A stretch of 64,000 bases of DNA, from positions 1 to 64,000 of the forward strand of contig NZ_CAAJGM010000077.1 in assembly GCF_900996235.1 (NCBI RefSeq), read 5' to 3'. Made by a program: the position numbers and the translations under genes. The stretch's first letter is position 1; each line of letters begins with the position of its first letter. Shown piece by piece: positions 37,148 through 47,532 of the stretch. The stretch is from Paraburkholderia sp. BCC1885. GTDB lineage: Bacteria; Pseudomonadota; Gammaproteobacteria; Burkholderiales; Burkholderiaceae. Below the pieces are notes generated by a model. That model did no database searches, was not told the origin of the DNA, and was given only the letters and a program-made list of their open reading frames with translations.

Positions 37148-37660
37148 ATGCCCAACAAGCCTGTGCCCCCGTCGTCAATAGACGAACTCGGTACCGTCCC
37201 AGACACTGCGAGCCCCGCCTACGCCGGCCGCCATCCTCTCACGCGAGCCTTCGACCGCTTCGCCAGCCTCGTCACCCGCTGGACCGGTTCACCCACGGCA
37301 TTTTGCCTGGCGGTCCTGACGGTTGTGGTGTGGGTCGTCACAGGGCCGATTTTTCATTATTCGGACGGGTGGCAACTGGTCATCAATACCGGCACCACCA
37401 TCGTCACGTTTCTGATGGTTTTCCTGATCCAGCAAAGCCAGAACAAGGACAGCGTGGCGGTTCACCTGAAGCTCAACGAGCTGCTTTCCTCGCATCGCGC
37501 CGCCAACAATCATCTGATCGGCATTGAAGATGCTTCGGAAGAAGAATTACGCCGGCTGGCTGCGGCCTATTTGCGCCTGTCCACCGAGCCCAATTCCGAC
37601 AAGGTGTCCATAAAAGAGGGCGATGCGCTGGCGCCGCGCAAGGACGCGATCAAAAGTTGA
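37148..37660 (+). CDS. Low-affinity iron permease family protein
   Basis: Encodes 170 residues. Two membrane segments are clear: FCLAVLTVVVWVVTGPIF (about residues 52-69) and VINTGTTIVTFLMVFLIQ (about 78-95), followed by the family signature QQSQNKDSVAVHLKLNEL and then ASEEELRRLAAAYLRL. It matches the low-affinity iron permease (Fet4-related) domain found in many Proteobacteria. The bacterial members are short, and iron transport has not been shown for most. It follows the coiled-coil gene by 120 bases in the same direction. Confidence 0.88.
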   Translation: MPNKPVPPSSIDELGTVPDTASPAYAGRHPLTRAFDRFASLVTRWTGSPTAFCLAVLTVVVWVVTGPIFHYSDGWQLVINTGTTIVTFLMVFLIQQSQNKDSVAVHLKLNELLSSHRAANNHLIGIEDASEEELRRLAAAYLRLSTEPNSDKVSIKEGDALAPRKDAIKS

Positions 37661-37796
37661 ACCGAGCCCCCCTTCTTCTCGCGCGCTACCTGCCGCTTTT
37701 GAGCGTGCGCGTGAGTCGTAGTTCGCCTGGTACGCGCCGCCGCAGAAGGTTCGCAGGCGTCGTATAAGCTCCAGCCCTTATCTTTGGGAAGTCATC

Positions 37797-38090
37797 ATGA
37801 CGCGTATCGAGTTTGAAAGCAGGCTGGCCATGATCCTGCAGGATATTGCCCTCGGCACGACCGCGGACCTGACCGACCGGGCAGTTGCCTATTGGAATGG
37901 CGAGCGCGTGGTGTACGCCTATTTGCGTGACGACGATAGCGGCCTGATCGACGCCGAGTTCAAACTAGAACTGCATTGGCACGAATGGCGCGACTGGCTC
38001 AACGAATGGATGACTGAGCCGGTCTTCAGCGTGCGGCCGGAGCTGCAGGATGTATTGTTGCCCGCGCCGCCTTCCGGCGCGGCTTCCTAG
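37797..38090 (+). CDS. Small hypothetical protein
   Basis: Encodes 97 residues. No family recognised. It is acidic and Trp-rich (HWHEWRDWLNEWM) with a helical start (FESRLAMILQDIAL), no export signal and no membrane segment. It converges with glgA, ending 19 bases from it. The spacing and a plausible start after GGAAGTCATC favour a real gene. Confidence 0.7.
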   Translation: MTRIEFESRLAMILQDIALGTTADLTDRAVAYWNGERVVYAYLRDDDSGLIDAEFKLELHWHEWRDWLNEWMTEPVFSVRPELQDVLLPAPPSGAAS

Positions 38091-38109
38091 CGTCCCCGGT
38101 CGGCGGTGA

Positions 38110-39693
38110 TTACTGGGCGATGGCCTGCGCGTTGTCGGCGCTTGCCGGCCGGCTCGAAGCGCCGCGGCGCGCGGCGGCGATGACCGGAATCGCAGCGGGT
38201 TGCTGGCGCGGCGCCACGGGGCGGGCCTCCGTCAATTCGCAGTACAGATCGATGTAGCGACTGACCGCCGCCCCCCAGCCAGAATCGCGCGTCATGGCAT
38301 TGCGTTGCAGCGTGCGCCACAACGACGGGTTCTTGAAGGCCTCGACGGCACGAGCGACGCCGCCGGCCACGTCCTCGATCGTTTCGCCTTCGAACAGGAA
38401 GCCGTTTGCCGCGCCCGATTTGCCGAGTTCGAGCGCGTAGTCGCAGATGGTGTCCGCGAGGCCGCCCACGCGCGACGCCACTGGAATCGTACCGAAGCGC
38501 ATGGCGTAAAGCTGGGTGAGCCCGCACGGCTCGAAGCGGCTGGCGTGCAGCAGCATGTCCGCGCCGGCGTGCAGCATGTGCGCCAGCGTTTCGTCATAAC
38601 CGATGCAGGTGCCCACGCGGCCCGGCCACTGTGCCGCCAACTCGCGCATGCGCGCTTCGATGCGTGAGTTGCCCTGACCGAGGATGGCGAACTGAAGCCG
38701 CTCGTGACGCGCCAGCATCGCGGGAATCGCTTCGGCCACCACTTCGGCCATTTTTTGCTCGGTCAGGCGGCTGCCGATGGCGACGAGCGGCACGAACGGT
38801 TCGCGCGCCAGGCCGAAAGCATGCTGCAGCGCGCGTTTGCATGCGTATTTACCGGCGACGTTGTCCGCCGAGTAGGGGCTCGCGATCAGCGGATCGGTCG
38901 CGGGGTCCCACATCTGCATGTCGATGCCGTTGGTGATGCCCGACAGCTTATGCGCCTCCGCATTCAGCACGCCCTCCATGCGATGGCCGAAGCGCGGCGT
39001 GAGAATTTCCTTGGCATAGCGTTCGCTCACCGTCGTCACGCGTTCGGCGTGGACGATGCCCGCTTTGATCAGACTAAGCTCGCCATAGAACTCGATGCTG
39101 CGCTCGTCGCTGAGCGCGGGCGTCAGTAATTCCGGCGGCACGCCGATCCATGCCCCGGCGGCGAGCGGATAGTTGCCTTGAAACGCCAGATTATGGATGG
39201 TGAAGACGCTACGCGCCTGCACGCCGCCGAGCTTCATATAGAGCGGTGTGAGTCCTGCGTGCCAGTCGTGAGCATGCACGATGTCCGGCCGCTTGATGCC
39301 GCGCACGCCCCGCGCAATCCGCGCCGCCGCCGCGGCCAGCGAGGCGAAGCGCACGAGATTGTCCACGTAGTCGCGGCCGTGCCGGTCCTGGTAGATGCCT
39401 TCGCGCGTGTAGAGGTGATCCATCTGCAGCAGCAAAACGGAGAGGCCGGTATCGGGCATGCGGGCGCGGATGATCACGCCGTCGCCGCCGGGCAGCCCCG
39501 CGAGTTTCGCCACGCGGGTCGCGCCGAGCACGCGCTCGAGCGCGCCGGGGTAGGCGGGCATGAGGATGGAGGCGGCGACGCCGGCGTCGCTCAGTGCGGC
39601 TCCGTATGCGCTGACCATATCGGCGAGGCCCCCGGTTTTTGCCAGGGGAGCGGCTTCGGAGGCGACCAGTAAGACGTTAAGCGGCGTCGGCAT
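38110..39693 (-). CDS. glgA: Glycogen (starch) synthase, ADP-glucose-dependent
   Basis: Encodes 527 residues. GT5 glycosyltransferase that adds glucose from ADP-glucose to the non-reducing ends of glycogen, in the cytosol. The ATG at 39691-39693 places the N-terminal substrate-binding motif K19-TGGLADM at the usual position. Other marks are VHAHDWHAGL, SIEFYGELSLIKAGI, and the C-terminal SRFEPCGLTQLYAMRFGTIPV with its catalytic Glu. About 40 residues at the C-terminus are Ala/Pro-rich and extra. No other glg gene is in the window, so it is separated from a glycogen operon, if there is one. Confidence 0.96.
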   Translation of the reverse strand: MPTPLNVLLVASEAAPLAKTGGLADMVSAYGAALSDAGVAASILMPAYPGALERVLGATRVAKLAGLPGGDGVIIRARMPDTGLSVLLLQMDHLYTREGIYQDRHGRDYVDNLVRFASLAAAAARIARGVRGIKRPDIVHAHDWHAGLTPLYMKLGGVQARSVFTIHNLAFQGNYPLAAGAWIGVPPELLTPALSDERSIEFYGELSLIKAGIVHAERVTTVSERYAKEILTPRFGHRMEGVLNAEAHKLSGITNGIDMQMWDPATDPLIASPYSADNVAGKYACKRALQHAFGLAREPFVPLVAIGSRLTEQKMAEVVAEAIPAMLARHERLQFAILGQGNSRIEARMRELAAQWPGRVGTCIGYDETLAHMLHAGADMLLHASRFEPCGLTQLYAMRFGTIPVASRVGGLADTICDYALELGKSGAANGFLFEGETIEDVAGGVARAVEAFKNPSLWRTLQRNAMTRDSGWGAAVSRYIDLYCELTEARPVAPRQQPAAIPVIAAARRGASSRPASADNAQAIAQ

Positions 39694-40137
39694 AGTTGAA
39701 AAGAAGTTGGCGTGGCGTGTGCGGGGAGCGGTGCGGCGCAAATGTGCGCAAATCAAAACCGTAGGTTTTCAGCAAGCGCCGTGCCTGCCTGTTTCCGTTG
39801 CGTTCTATGGCCACGGAACGGCTCCAGTAAAGGCAACCCTAGGTTCTCGCCGTTTTCGGACGAACTCGTGACGTGTCTGTGACGCGTGCATGACACCCCA
39901 TGATGGGGAAGAGCGTGAATCCATGGCAGTCTTTACGCACCGCAATTGCACGACGGCCGAGGGTGAAACGGCTCTGTTATGGCCGGATTTCCGGCAACGG
40001 CACGGCGCTTGCTGAAATTCGCTCAAGACCGTGAGCGCCTGGCGGGCGATGGGTTCACCGTTGCCCGAGCCCCGAAAATCCCTTACGAATGCCGCTTTTC
40101 CTTATTTTCTTTAGCTTGTTTGATCTGGAGTGGTGTC
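39694..40137. other. Intergenic region between divergent glgA and esterase genes
   Basis: No gene recognised in 444 bases. CCCCAT-G-ATGGGG (39896-39908) is a short perfect dyad; near it GTGACGTGTC and GTGACGCGTG repeat. They may be regulatory; nothing proves it. Confidence 0.4.
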
Positions 40138-41172
40138 ATGACAATTGCCGATACGCTCAAAGGCATGATTGGACTCGATCCAACCGCCCATGCCGACGCC
40201 GACATGAAGGCCGTCCTCGACGCGCTCAAAAGCCTGAATCCGAAACCGATCGAGGAATGCAGCGTAGCCGAAGCGCGCGAGCAGCCGACGCCGGCCGACG
40301 CGGTCAGGCATCTGCTGACGCAGGCCGGCCATGCCGGACGCCTGCCGCTCGAAGTGGAAGCGGTCCGCAGCGACGACATGCTGATTCCGGGCGCGGTGGG
40401 CAGCATCGCGGCACGCGTCTATCGGCCTGCCGGCGACGGCCCGTTCCCGCTGATCCTGTATTTCCACGGCGGCGGCTGGGTGATTGCGGATCTGGATGTC
40501 TACGATGCGACGCCGCGCTCGATTGCGGCGAAGAGTAATGCGATCGTGGTGTCGGCGCACTATCGGCAAGCGCCGGAACACAAGCTGCCCGCCGCTCACG
40601 AGGACGCTTATGCCGCGTGGCGCTGGATCGTCGAAAACGGCGCGGGTCTCGGCGGCGACCCGACGCGGATTGCGGTGATGGGGGAGAGCGCCGGCGCGAA
40701 CCTCGCCATCAACGTGTCGATCCACGCGCGCGATTCGGGACAGCCGATGCCGTTGCATCAGGCGCTGATCTATCCGGTGGCGAGCAACAATATCGTTTCG
40801 ATCTCCTATGAAGAAAATCGCAACGCCAAGCCGCTCAACAAGAAAATGATGCTGTGGTTCGTGCAGAACGTGATCAACGACGAGAGCGATTTAAGCAATC
40901 CGCTGATCAATGTGGTGAGCGCGGACCTTTCGAACCTGCCGCCCACGGCGTTGGTGACCGCCGGCATCGATCCATTGCGCTCAGACGGCGAGAAGCTGGC
41001 CGAGAAGCTGCGCGATGCAGGTGTCGGCGTGGAGCACCGCAATTATCGCGGCGCCACGCATGAGTTCTTCGGCATGGCGGCGGTGGTGCAGGCCGCGCGA
41101 GATGCGCAGACTTTTGTTTCACTCGCGCAGCGGCAGGCGTTTGGCGGGGTGCCGTTGGAGGCGGCGGACTGA
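40138..41172 (+). CDS. Esterase/lipase of the hormone-sensitive lipase family
   Basis: Encodes 344 residues; the ATG at 40138 follows CTGGAG. Family IV esterase: oxyanion hole HGGGWVIADLDV (HGGGW), nucleophile in GESAGANLA, acid in GIDPLRSDGE, and His in RGATHEFFG. The N-terminal 90 residues form the helical cap that covers the active site. No signal peptide; cytosolic hydrolysis of short acyl esters is typical. Divergent from glgA, convergent with the MCP gene. Confidence 0.93.
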   Translation: MTIADTLKGMIGLDPTAHADADMKAVLDALKSLNPKPIEECSVAEAREQPTPADAVRHLLTQAGHAGRLPLEVEAVRSDDMLIPGAVGSIAARVYRPAGDGPFPLILYFHGGGWVIADLDVYDATPRSIAAKSNAIVVSAHYRQAPEHKLPAAHEDAYAAWRWIVENGAGLGGDPTRIAVMGESAGANLAINVSIHARDSGQPMPLHQALIYPVASNNIVSISYEENRNAKPLNKKMMLWFVQNVINDESDLSNPLINVVSADLSNLPPTALVTAGIDPLRSDGEKLAEKLRDAGVGVEHRNYRGATHEFFGMAAVVQAARDAQTFVSLAQRQAFGGVPLEAAD

Positions 41173-41215
41173 TTGGCTTAACGCTATCGCGGTGCCGCCG
41201 CCAACGTGGCGGGCA

Positions 41216-42778
41216 TTATGCGAGCTGCGGCTCCCCATTTAGTTTGAACACGGAAACCGTCTCGTCAAGGCGCATCACCTGTTCGTCGAGCGATTGCGCG
41301 GCGGCTGCGGATTCCTCGACGAGCGCGGCATTTTGCTGCGTGACCTCGTCAATCTGGGTGATCGCTACATTGACTTCGTTGATGCTGTTGCCTTGCGCAT
41401 CGGACGCAGCAGCGATTTCCTCGACAATGCCCGCCACGCGACGAATGGCCTGTCGTACTTCAGCCGTTGCACGACCCGCTTCCTGAGCCTGTTGCGAGCC
41501 CGAGCTGATCGTCGCGACCGATTGCTCGATCAGGTTCTTGATCTCCTTGGCCGCGGAGGACGAGCGTTGCGCAAGGCTGCGCACTTCCGACGCAACCACC
41601 GCGAAGCCGCGTCCCTCTTCGCCCGCGCGCGCGGCTTCGACCGCGGCGTTCAGCGCGAGGATATTGGTCTGAAACGCGATGCCTTCGATGATCGATGTGA
41701 TTTCGGCGATCCGCGATGAACTCGACGCGATTTCATTCATGGTGCCGACCATCCGCTCCACCGCGCGATTTCCTTCGTCGGAAACCTGTGTCGTGCCGGC
41801 CATCAGCGAATTGGCTTGCCGCGCGTTGTCGGCGTTTTGCTGCACGGTGGACGTCAATTCACTTAGCGTGCTGGCCGTCTGCTGAAGCGAAGCGGCTTGC
41901 TGTTCGGTGCGCGACGATAAATCCAGGTTGCCTGCTGCGATCTGTCTGGACGCGACACCCACTGCATCGCTGGAGGCGCGCGTAATGGCGACGACACCCG
42001 CCACCCGTTCGAGCAGACTATTGAGCGCGGTCGCCGTGTAGCCGATCTCATCCATCCGTTCGACGCGTGCCCGCACCGACAGATCGAGCGACTCGCTCAC
42101 TTCCCGCAAGGTGTCCTGCATCTGACGCAGACCGCCGCCTATCAGACGATAAAGCCGCGCACCCAAGATGCCGGTGGCGACGAGCGCAGAACCGGCAATG
42201 GCGAGCATCAACGAGAACGCAAGGCGGTAGGCTCTCGCATTGTCCTGCCGGACCAGATTGGAGCGCGCGATCTCGTCGCTTTGATGCGCGTGCAAGCCTT
42301 CGTTGAGCGCGAGCGCAGCATTGTGTACGCCGCCGCCGTCATGAAGCATGGCGAGCGCGCCATCGCGGTCGCCGGCATGCATCTTCTCGAAGAATACACG
42401 CCGCGCGTCGCGGTATGCGGCCATGTGGGCGCGATCGGCGTTATCAAGCGTGGGGTCTGCGCCGTCAAGAGCGTCCTGGGCTTGCGTGGCCGCGATTGCT
42501 GCGTCGAAGCGCTGGTCCGCGTCAGCGATTTCGCGTTCCATTCCTTGACGGCTGGCGTCGTCGATACCGTCCACTACGTAGCGGTAGACGGCGAGGCGCA
42601 TGGCGTCGACGTTGTCGAGCGCGGCGGAAATGGATTTCAGGCTGGGAATGGTGCGCGTTTCCGCGTTTTCGATGCGCTGATACGAAGCGTGCAATTGCGC
42701 TAATCCATACCCGCTAACCACGCCAAGCGCGAGTAGCACGCCACCCAATGTCACAATAAGCCGGCGAACGATGGTCAT
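41216..42778 (-). CDS. Methyl-accepting chemotaxis protein
   Basis: Encodes 520 residues. A membrane helix at about 7-29, a periplasmic four-helix sensor domain (about 30-190) with [19 protein letters not shown], a second membrane helix ([21 protein letters not shown]), HAMP, and the cytoplasmic signalling domain. The hairpin tip [20 protein letters not shown] is the CheA/CheW contact and is fully conserved. There is no C-terminal NWETF-type tail for CheR. It reports an unknown ligand to the flagellar chemotaxis pathway. It precedes a GGDEF-EAL gene on the same strand, with 50 bases between them. Confidence 0.95.
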   Translation of the reverse strand: MTIVRRLIVTLGGVLLALGVVSGYGLAQLHASYQRIENAETRTIPSLKSISAALDNVDAMRLAVYRYVVDGIDDASRQGMEREIADADQRFDAAIAATQAQDALDGADPTLDNADRAHMAAYRDARRVFFEKMHAGDRDGALAMLHDGGGVHNAALALNEGLHAHQSDEIARSNLVRQDNARAYRLAFSLMLAIAGSALVATGILGARLYRLIGGGLRQMQDTLREVSESLDLSVRARVERMDEIGYTATALNSLLERVAGVVAITRASSDAVGVASRQIAAGNLDLSSRTEQQAASLQQTASTLSELTSTVQQNADNARQANSLMAGTTQVSDEGNRAVERMVGTMNEIASSSSRIAEITSIIEGIAFQTNILALNAAVEAARAGEEGRGFAVVASEVRSLAQRSSSAAKEIKNLIEQSVATISSGSQQAQEAGRATAEVRQAIRRVAGIVEEIAAASDAQGNSINEVNVAITQIDEVTQQNAALVEESAAAAQSLDEQVMRLDETVSVFKLNGEPQLA

Positions 42779-42828
42779 GACTTCAGTCTCCCCGATTTCA
42801 TTTGCGTCTGTCTAACGAGTTCATCGCC

Positions 42829-45186
42829 TCAGACGGCGGTCGATAATGTGCTGGTGCGATTCGAAATCCATACTTCAAGTGCTTCGGCCGTCAACGGACG
42901 GCTCAGGTAATAGCCCTGCGCAATATCGCAATGCAACGTTCCTAGCGCCTCCAGCGTGGCCGCGTCTTCGACGCCTTCGGCCACCACGCTCAAGCCCATG
43001 TTGTGGGCAAGTGCGATCGTCGAACGGACAATTACTTCGTCATCCATATCTTTGACCATGCCCGTCACGAATGAGCGGTCGATCTTGATCTCGTTGACCG
43101 GCATGCGCTTCAGATAGGAAAGGGACGAATACCCGGTGCCAAAATCGTCGATAGACAGACGGATGCCTAAGCGGCGCAAACGTTCGAGCGTGGCGATTGC
43201 TTTTGCAGGGTCTTCCATTAGCGCGCTTTCGGTAATCTCGACCCATAGCCAGCGAGATTCGACGCGGTGACGGCGCAGCGTCGTTTCGAACAGGTCCGGC
43301 AAGTCCGTATCGAACAGGTCGCGCGCCGACAGGTTGACCGAGACGCTAAGCTCGATTCCTTTAGCCTGCCAGCGGGCGCATTGAGCAATGGCCTCACCGA
43401 TAACCCAGCGTGAAATCCAGCGGATGAAGCCGGTCTGTTCTGCAAACGGAATGAATTCGCCCGGCGGCACCATGCCACGCACGGGATGCTCCCAACGTAC
43501 CAGGGCTTCCACTTGCGCCATGACATTGGTGTTGAGATCAACCTTGGGCTGGTAAAACAGTCGCAACTCGTCGTGCTCGATCGCGTGGCGCAAGCCGCTC
43601 ATCAGGGAGAGGCGTTCGGCACCGTGCATCTCTTCGTTATGGTCGTAGACGGACATGCCCGCGTTGGCACGCTTGGCCGCATACATGGCGACATCCGCGC
43701 GGCGCAGCAGGGCATAGGCATCGGCGCCGTCGCGCGGGAAGGTGACGATGCCAATGCTGGCCGCGACGTCCACCAGGTGGTTTTCCATCAAAACCGGTTG
43801 TTCGAGTGCTTTCAGAATCACACGCGCCACGTCTTGCGCGGCGCCCACGTCGCCCGTGGGCAGGAGAATGGCGAATTCGTCGCCGCCGAGGCGCGCAACC
43901 GTATCCGATGCATCAGGCAGGCAGCCTCGCAGACGCCTGCCGACTTCGGCCAGCAGCAGGTCGCCGAAGTGATGGCCCAGCACGTCGTTCACATACTTGA
44001 AGCGGTCCACGTCCAACACCATCATGGCGATCGACGTGCCGCGCGCAGCAGCGGATGCGATGGCCTGCTGGAAAGTTTCGTTAAATGAAATCCGGTTGGG
44101 CAGTCCGGTGAGCGCGTCGATGTAAGCGAGTTCCGTGATGCGCGCCTGCCGCTCGGCAATGCCTTCGCTCATCTGGCCGAACGCGACGGCGAGTTCGCTG
44201 ATTTCGTCCTTACGCCGGGTCTGGATCGGCAAACTGTAATCGCCGCTTCCGATGCGTTGTGCGAAGCGCGTCAGTTCCGCCAGCGGACGGGTCACGCCGC
44301 GTGCGGTCAGGGCGGCCCCCGCAATGGAGACGATGACGCCGCCCAGTGTGAGCAGCACCAGCATCGATTGCAGCTTACGGTACGGGGCCATGGCCTCATC
44401 GAGCGACTTCTGCAGCACCGCGACTACCGGTTGGCCAGGCGACGCAAGCCGTACCACGCGCGAACCGAAACCGTCGTTAAGCAGCACATTGGCGCTCCTT
44501 TGCGTCTCCGGCATGGTCTTGTGACTGGCAAGCAGGAGCGCGGCACGCTGTTGGGTAGGCAACGAACTGGCGAGAACCGTCCATGAACCGTGCGGCTGCA
44601 ACGCCATGAACGAGACGTCGAGCGACGTCACCGCCCTCAGGTCGCGCGCCAGTGCATCGTCGATTGCAAAGCCCATCGCCACCCACGCAATCGTCAAGGG
44701 CGCTTTCACCGGCACGGTCACAATGACATAGGGCCGGCCGTTGATCACGCCAATCTGCGACATCGCGTCTTTGCGCGCCGTATGCTGAAGCAGTGACGGA
44801 AACGGGAACTGCATGCCGGCGCTTGCCGGGTTGCGGCTGTCTGCGATCAGTTTGCCGTCGAGTCCGACCAGCATCACGATGTCGGCCTGGATCCGATCGC
44901 CCTGATTTTGCAGCGCGGATAGCACGGTGGTCTGATCGCGCAACGCCACGGCCTCACGAAAACCGAAATCCGCCGCGACGACGGCGGCCGCCTGGCTGAG
45001 CTTTTCGATGTCCGATTGCAACACGCGGGCAAAGACGCGCTCGCCCACGGCGAGTTCGCTGTCGGCATTGGCGCGCGCGACGGAGCCGATCTCCGTATTG
45101 GTCGCCACGAACACCGTGGCCTGTACCGCGAGCATCAGCAGTACGAACACCAGGGCAATTCTCGTCCACAGGCGATGTAGGCGCAT
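42829..45186 (-). CDS. Membrane GGDEF-EAL protein with periplasmic sensor
   Basis: Encodes 785 residues; the ATG at 45184-45186 follows a GGGGA site, while a GTG four codons earlier lacks one. Order: membrane helix 1 (about 10-29), a periplasmic sensor of about 250 residues that resembles a double-Cache-like domain, membrane helix 2 (SMLVLLTLGGVIVSIAGAAL), HAMP (RPLAELTRFAQRIGSG), GGDEF (RLGGDEFAILL, intact) and EAL (VEALVRWEHP, VSVNLSARDL, DDFGTGYSSL, EGVEDAATLE, intact). It can make and break c-di-GMP in response to a periplasmic cue. A cupredoxin-like gene ends 24 bases upstream of it, so the two are probably one operon. Confidence 0.94.
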   Translation of the reverse strand: MRLHRLWTRIALVFVLLMLAVQATVFVATNTEIGSVARANADSELAVGERVFARVLQSDIEKLSQAAAVVAADFGFREAVALRDQTTVLSALQNQGDRIQADIVMLVGLDGKLIADSRNPASAGMQFPFPSLLQHTARKDAMSQIGVINGRPYVIVTVPVKAPLTIAWVAMGFAIDDALARDLRAVTSLDVSFMALQPHGSWTVLASSLPTQQRAALLLASHKTMPETQRSANVLLNDGFGSRVVRLASPGQPVVAVLQKSLDEAMAPYRKLQSMLVLLTLGGVIVSIAGAALTARGVTRPLAELTRFAQRIGSGDYSLPIQTRRKDEISELAVAFGQMSEGIAERQARITELAYIDALTGLPNRISFNETFQQAIASAAARGTSIAMMVLDVDRFKYVNDVLGHHFGDLLLAEVGRRLRGCLPDASDTVARLGGDEFAILLPTGDVGAAQDVARVILKALEQPVLMENHLVDVAASIGIVTFPRDGADAYALLRRADVAMYAAKRANAGMSVYDHNEEMHGAERLSLMSGLRHAIEHDELRLFYQPKVDLNTNVMAQVEALVRWEHPVRGMVPPGEFIPFAEQTGFIRWISRWVIGEAIAQCARWQAKGIELSVSVNLSARDLFDTDLPDLFETTLRRHRVESRWLWVEITESALMEDPAKAIATLERLRRLGIRLSIDDFGTGYSSLSYLKRMPVNEIKIDRSFVTGMVKDMDDEVIVRSTIALAHNMGLSVVAEGVEDAATLEALGTLHCDIAQGYYLSRPLTAEALEVWISNRTSTLSTAV

Positions 45187-45210
45187 ATCGTTCCCCACGC
45201 AATGCGCCGG

Positions 45211-45837
45211 TTAAGCGGCGTCCAGTTTGATGGTGAACGTCGCGGGGCCTTTGGCGGCGGTGTCGAGCGTCTGCGTGGGGCGAGCGTTCGCGTCGCTCTG
45301 TCGATAATGCAGGACGGTCACGCGATAACTTTTGCCGGGCAGACCGGCCAGGTTTGCATTGCCGCTTGAATCGGTCTTGGCGTAAAAGGGTGTATCCACG
45401 ATGAACAGGTACGCCACCATCATGTCGTGGATATTGCAACCGAGCACGACGAGGCCGGGTTTATCGAACACCACCGGATGCGCGGGGACGCCGCGATACA
45501 GCTTCAATTCCAGACGTTTAGGCGCCGAGAGCGAGTACACCTCATGAGCGATGTCGTCATAGTTCGGCAGATTGACCGACGCGCCGGTCTGGATCACCGT
45601 CACGAGCGGCGTGAACATCTTGTTTCGCTGCGCAATGACAGCACCGGCAGGCGGTCGCGCCGGTAGCTTACCGTCGACAGGGACGGCATAGACAATCGCG
45701 TCCTCGACGGGCTTCCCGGCCTGGTCTGCAACGTGCACGCTGAGCGACGCGGCAACGGCATGACCCACAAACAGGACGTTAGCCAAAGCAACCCGACAGC
45801 CGCCAAGGATTGTCCGCAGATAGGTTCTTTTATTCAT
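45211..45837 (-). CDS. Periplasmic cupredoxin-like protein
   Basis: Encodes 208 residues with a signal peptide ending near AVAAS at residue 30. The fold resembles plastocyanin-type domains: NYDDIAHEVYSL, then VVLGCNIHDMM. His98, Cys134, His137 and Met139 or Met140 are in the right order to form a type I (blue) copper site, with the Cys-x2-His spacing of plastocyanin. Proteins like this are often labelled methylamine utilization proteins, but no methylamine genes are present. It is the first gene of a likely two-gene unit with the GGDEF-EAL sensor (24-base gap), suggesting that copper or redox state in the periplasm feeds the c-di-GMP enzyme. Confidence 0.82.
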   Translation of the reverse strand: MNKRTYLRTILGGCRVALANVLFVGHAVAASLSVHVADQAGKPVEDAIVYAVPVDGKLPARPPAGAVIAQRNKMFTPLVTVIQTGASVNLPNYDDIAHEVYSLSAPKRLELKLYRGVPAHPVVFDKPGLVVLGCNIHDMMVAYLFIVDTPFYAKTDSSGNANLAGLPGKSYRVTVLHYRQSDANARPTQTLDTAAKGPATFTIKLDAA

Positions 45838-45975
45838 TTCCGTGTGGTAGGCAGCGGCGAACGTCCAGGACGTCTGCCGACGTGTTATTGGTCTCGTCGC
45901 CTATACAACACCATGCAAATGAACTTATTCCCCTCCGGCCAGATTAAATTTGCAAAATGCGATGATCGGCAAAAG

Positions 45976-47532
45976 TTATAGCGGTGCGCCGGCCAATCTG
46001 AATACATCAACTACCTGCGCCAGATTGCGCGCCTGCCCCTGCAGCGATTCCGCGGCTGCGGCGGCTTCTTCGACCAGGGCGGCGTTTTGCTGGGTGACTT
46101 CGTCCATCTGGCTCATAGCCTTGCTGATCTGCTCGATGCCGGTGCTCTGTTCCTCGCTGGCGGCGGTGATCTCGCCCATGATGTCGGTCACGCGCTGCAC
46201 GCTGGCGACGATCTCGCTCATGGTCGATCCTGCCTGATTCACCAGTTTGCTGCCCAAGTCCACCTTGTCCACGGAGTCGCCAATCAGGGTTTTGACTTCG
46301 CGCGCCGCCGCCGCGGACCGCTGGGCCAGGTTTCTGACTTCGCCGGCCACCACGGCAAATCCGCGTCCCTGTTCACCGGCGCGGGCTGCTTCGACCGCTG
46401 CGTTCAAGGCGAGGATATTGGTTTGAAAAGCGATACCGTCGATTACGCCGATGATGTCCACGATTTTCGCCGCCGATTCGCTGATCGAGCGCATCGTGTC
46501 CACAACCTGCGAGACGACAGCACCGCCTTTGACCGCTACTTCGGAGGCCGAAACAGTCAGCTGATTCGCCTGACGGGCATTGTCGGCATTCTGTCTGACC
46601 GTGCCGCTCAACTCCTCCATGGCGGCGGCCGTCTCTTCGAGCGAACTGGCCTGTTCCTCGGTGCGCGACGACAGATCCTGATTGCCGCTCGCAATCTGGC
46701 TCGATGCGGTTGCAATGGTGCCGGTGCCGGCGCGCACTTCGCCGACGATCTTCTTCAGACTGTCGTTCATGTCCTTGAGGGCTTGCAGCAGTTGGCCGGT
46801 TTCGTCCGTTGTCTGCACGGTGATGCGGCTCGTCAGGTCGCCGGTGGCGACCGCCTGCGCAACCTGCACCGCTTCCTGCAGGGGACGCGTAATCGAGCGA
46901 GTGATGACATAAGCAAAGCCGACACCGATGACGACAGCCGCGAGTCCCAGTTCGATCATCAGATTGCGCGCCGACTCGATGTCTTGCTTGGCCTGCGCGC
47001 CGCCCGCGTCCACGAGCCGTTTCTGCAGGTTGGCCATGGCGGTGATGTCCTGCTGTAGTGCGTCGAGCGCGGGCAGCGTTTCATTGCTCATCATGCTGGC
47101 GGCTTCATCGCGCTTATCGTCGGCCAGCAATCCGGCAACCTTGCTGAACGAGACCACATACGCCGCGCGTGAGGTTTTGATGTTCGCCAGTAGCGCCTTG
47201 CCGTCGGACGAATCGGTCAGCTTGTCGAGCGTCGCCAGTGCGTCGTCGATGATTTTCTTGTTAGCGTCGATGGATTGATGAATGCTTGCGAGTTTGTCTT
47301 TGTCGCTCGTGATGAACAGTTCCATGGTGCGCCGGGCATTGGCGCGGGTGGTGGCGTTGATGGTTTGCACCGCGTCGGTCATGACCCAATCGCGGTCGAT
47401 GATCCGGTCGTCAATGCGGCCGATGCTCGCGAGGCGCACGAGACCCACGCCGATCAGCGCGACCATCAGCACCATCACCAGACCAAAGCCAACGCCGAGG
47501 CGCGCACCCATTTTCAAATTCGGCAGACGCAT
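45976..47532 (-). CDS. Methyl-accepting chemotaxis protein
   Basis: Encodes 518 residues from the ATG at 47530-47532 (MRLPNLKMGARLGVG). Membrane helix, periplasmic four-helix-bundle sensor (IDDRIIDRDWVMTDAVQTIN onward), second helix (LMIELGLAAVVIGVGFAYVI), HAMP, and a signalling domain with the conserved tip [20 protein letters not shown]. It is a Tar-type transducer of unknown ligand. It lies upstream of the cupredoxin gene on the same strand, 138 bases away. A leader with a strong hairpin lies before it. Confidence 0.95.
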   Translation of the reverse strand: MRLPNLKMGARLGVGFGLVMVLMVALIGVGLVRLASIGRIDDRIIDRDWVMTDAVQTINATTRANARRTMELFITSDKDKLASIHQSIDANKKIIDDALATLDKLTDSSDGKALLANIKTSRAAYVVSFSKVAGLLADDKRDEAASMMSNETLPALDALQQDITAMANLQKRLVDAGGAQAKQDIESARNLMIELGLAAVVIGVGFAYVITRSITRPLQEAVQVAQAVATGDLTSRITVQTTDETGQLLQALKDMNDSLKKIVGEVRAGTGTIATASSQIASGNQDLSSRTEEQASSLEETAAAMEELSGTVRQNADNARQANQLTVSASEVAVKGGAVVSQVVDTMRSISESAAKIVDIIGVIDGIAFQTNILALNAAVEAARAGEQGRGFAVVAGEVRNLAQRSAAAAREVKTLIGDSVDKVDLGSKLVNQAGSTMSEIVASVQRVTDIMGEITAASEEQSTGIEQISKAMSQMDEVTQQNAALVEEAAAAAESLQGQARNLAQVVDVFRLAGAPL

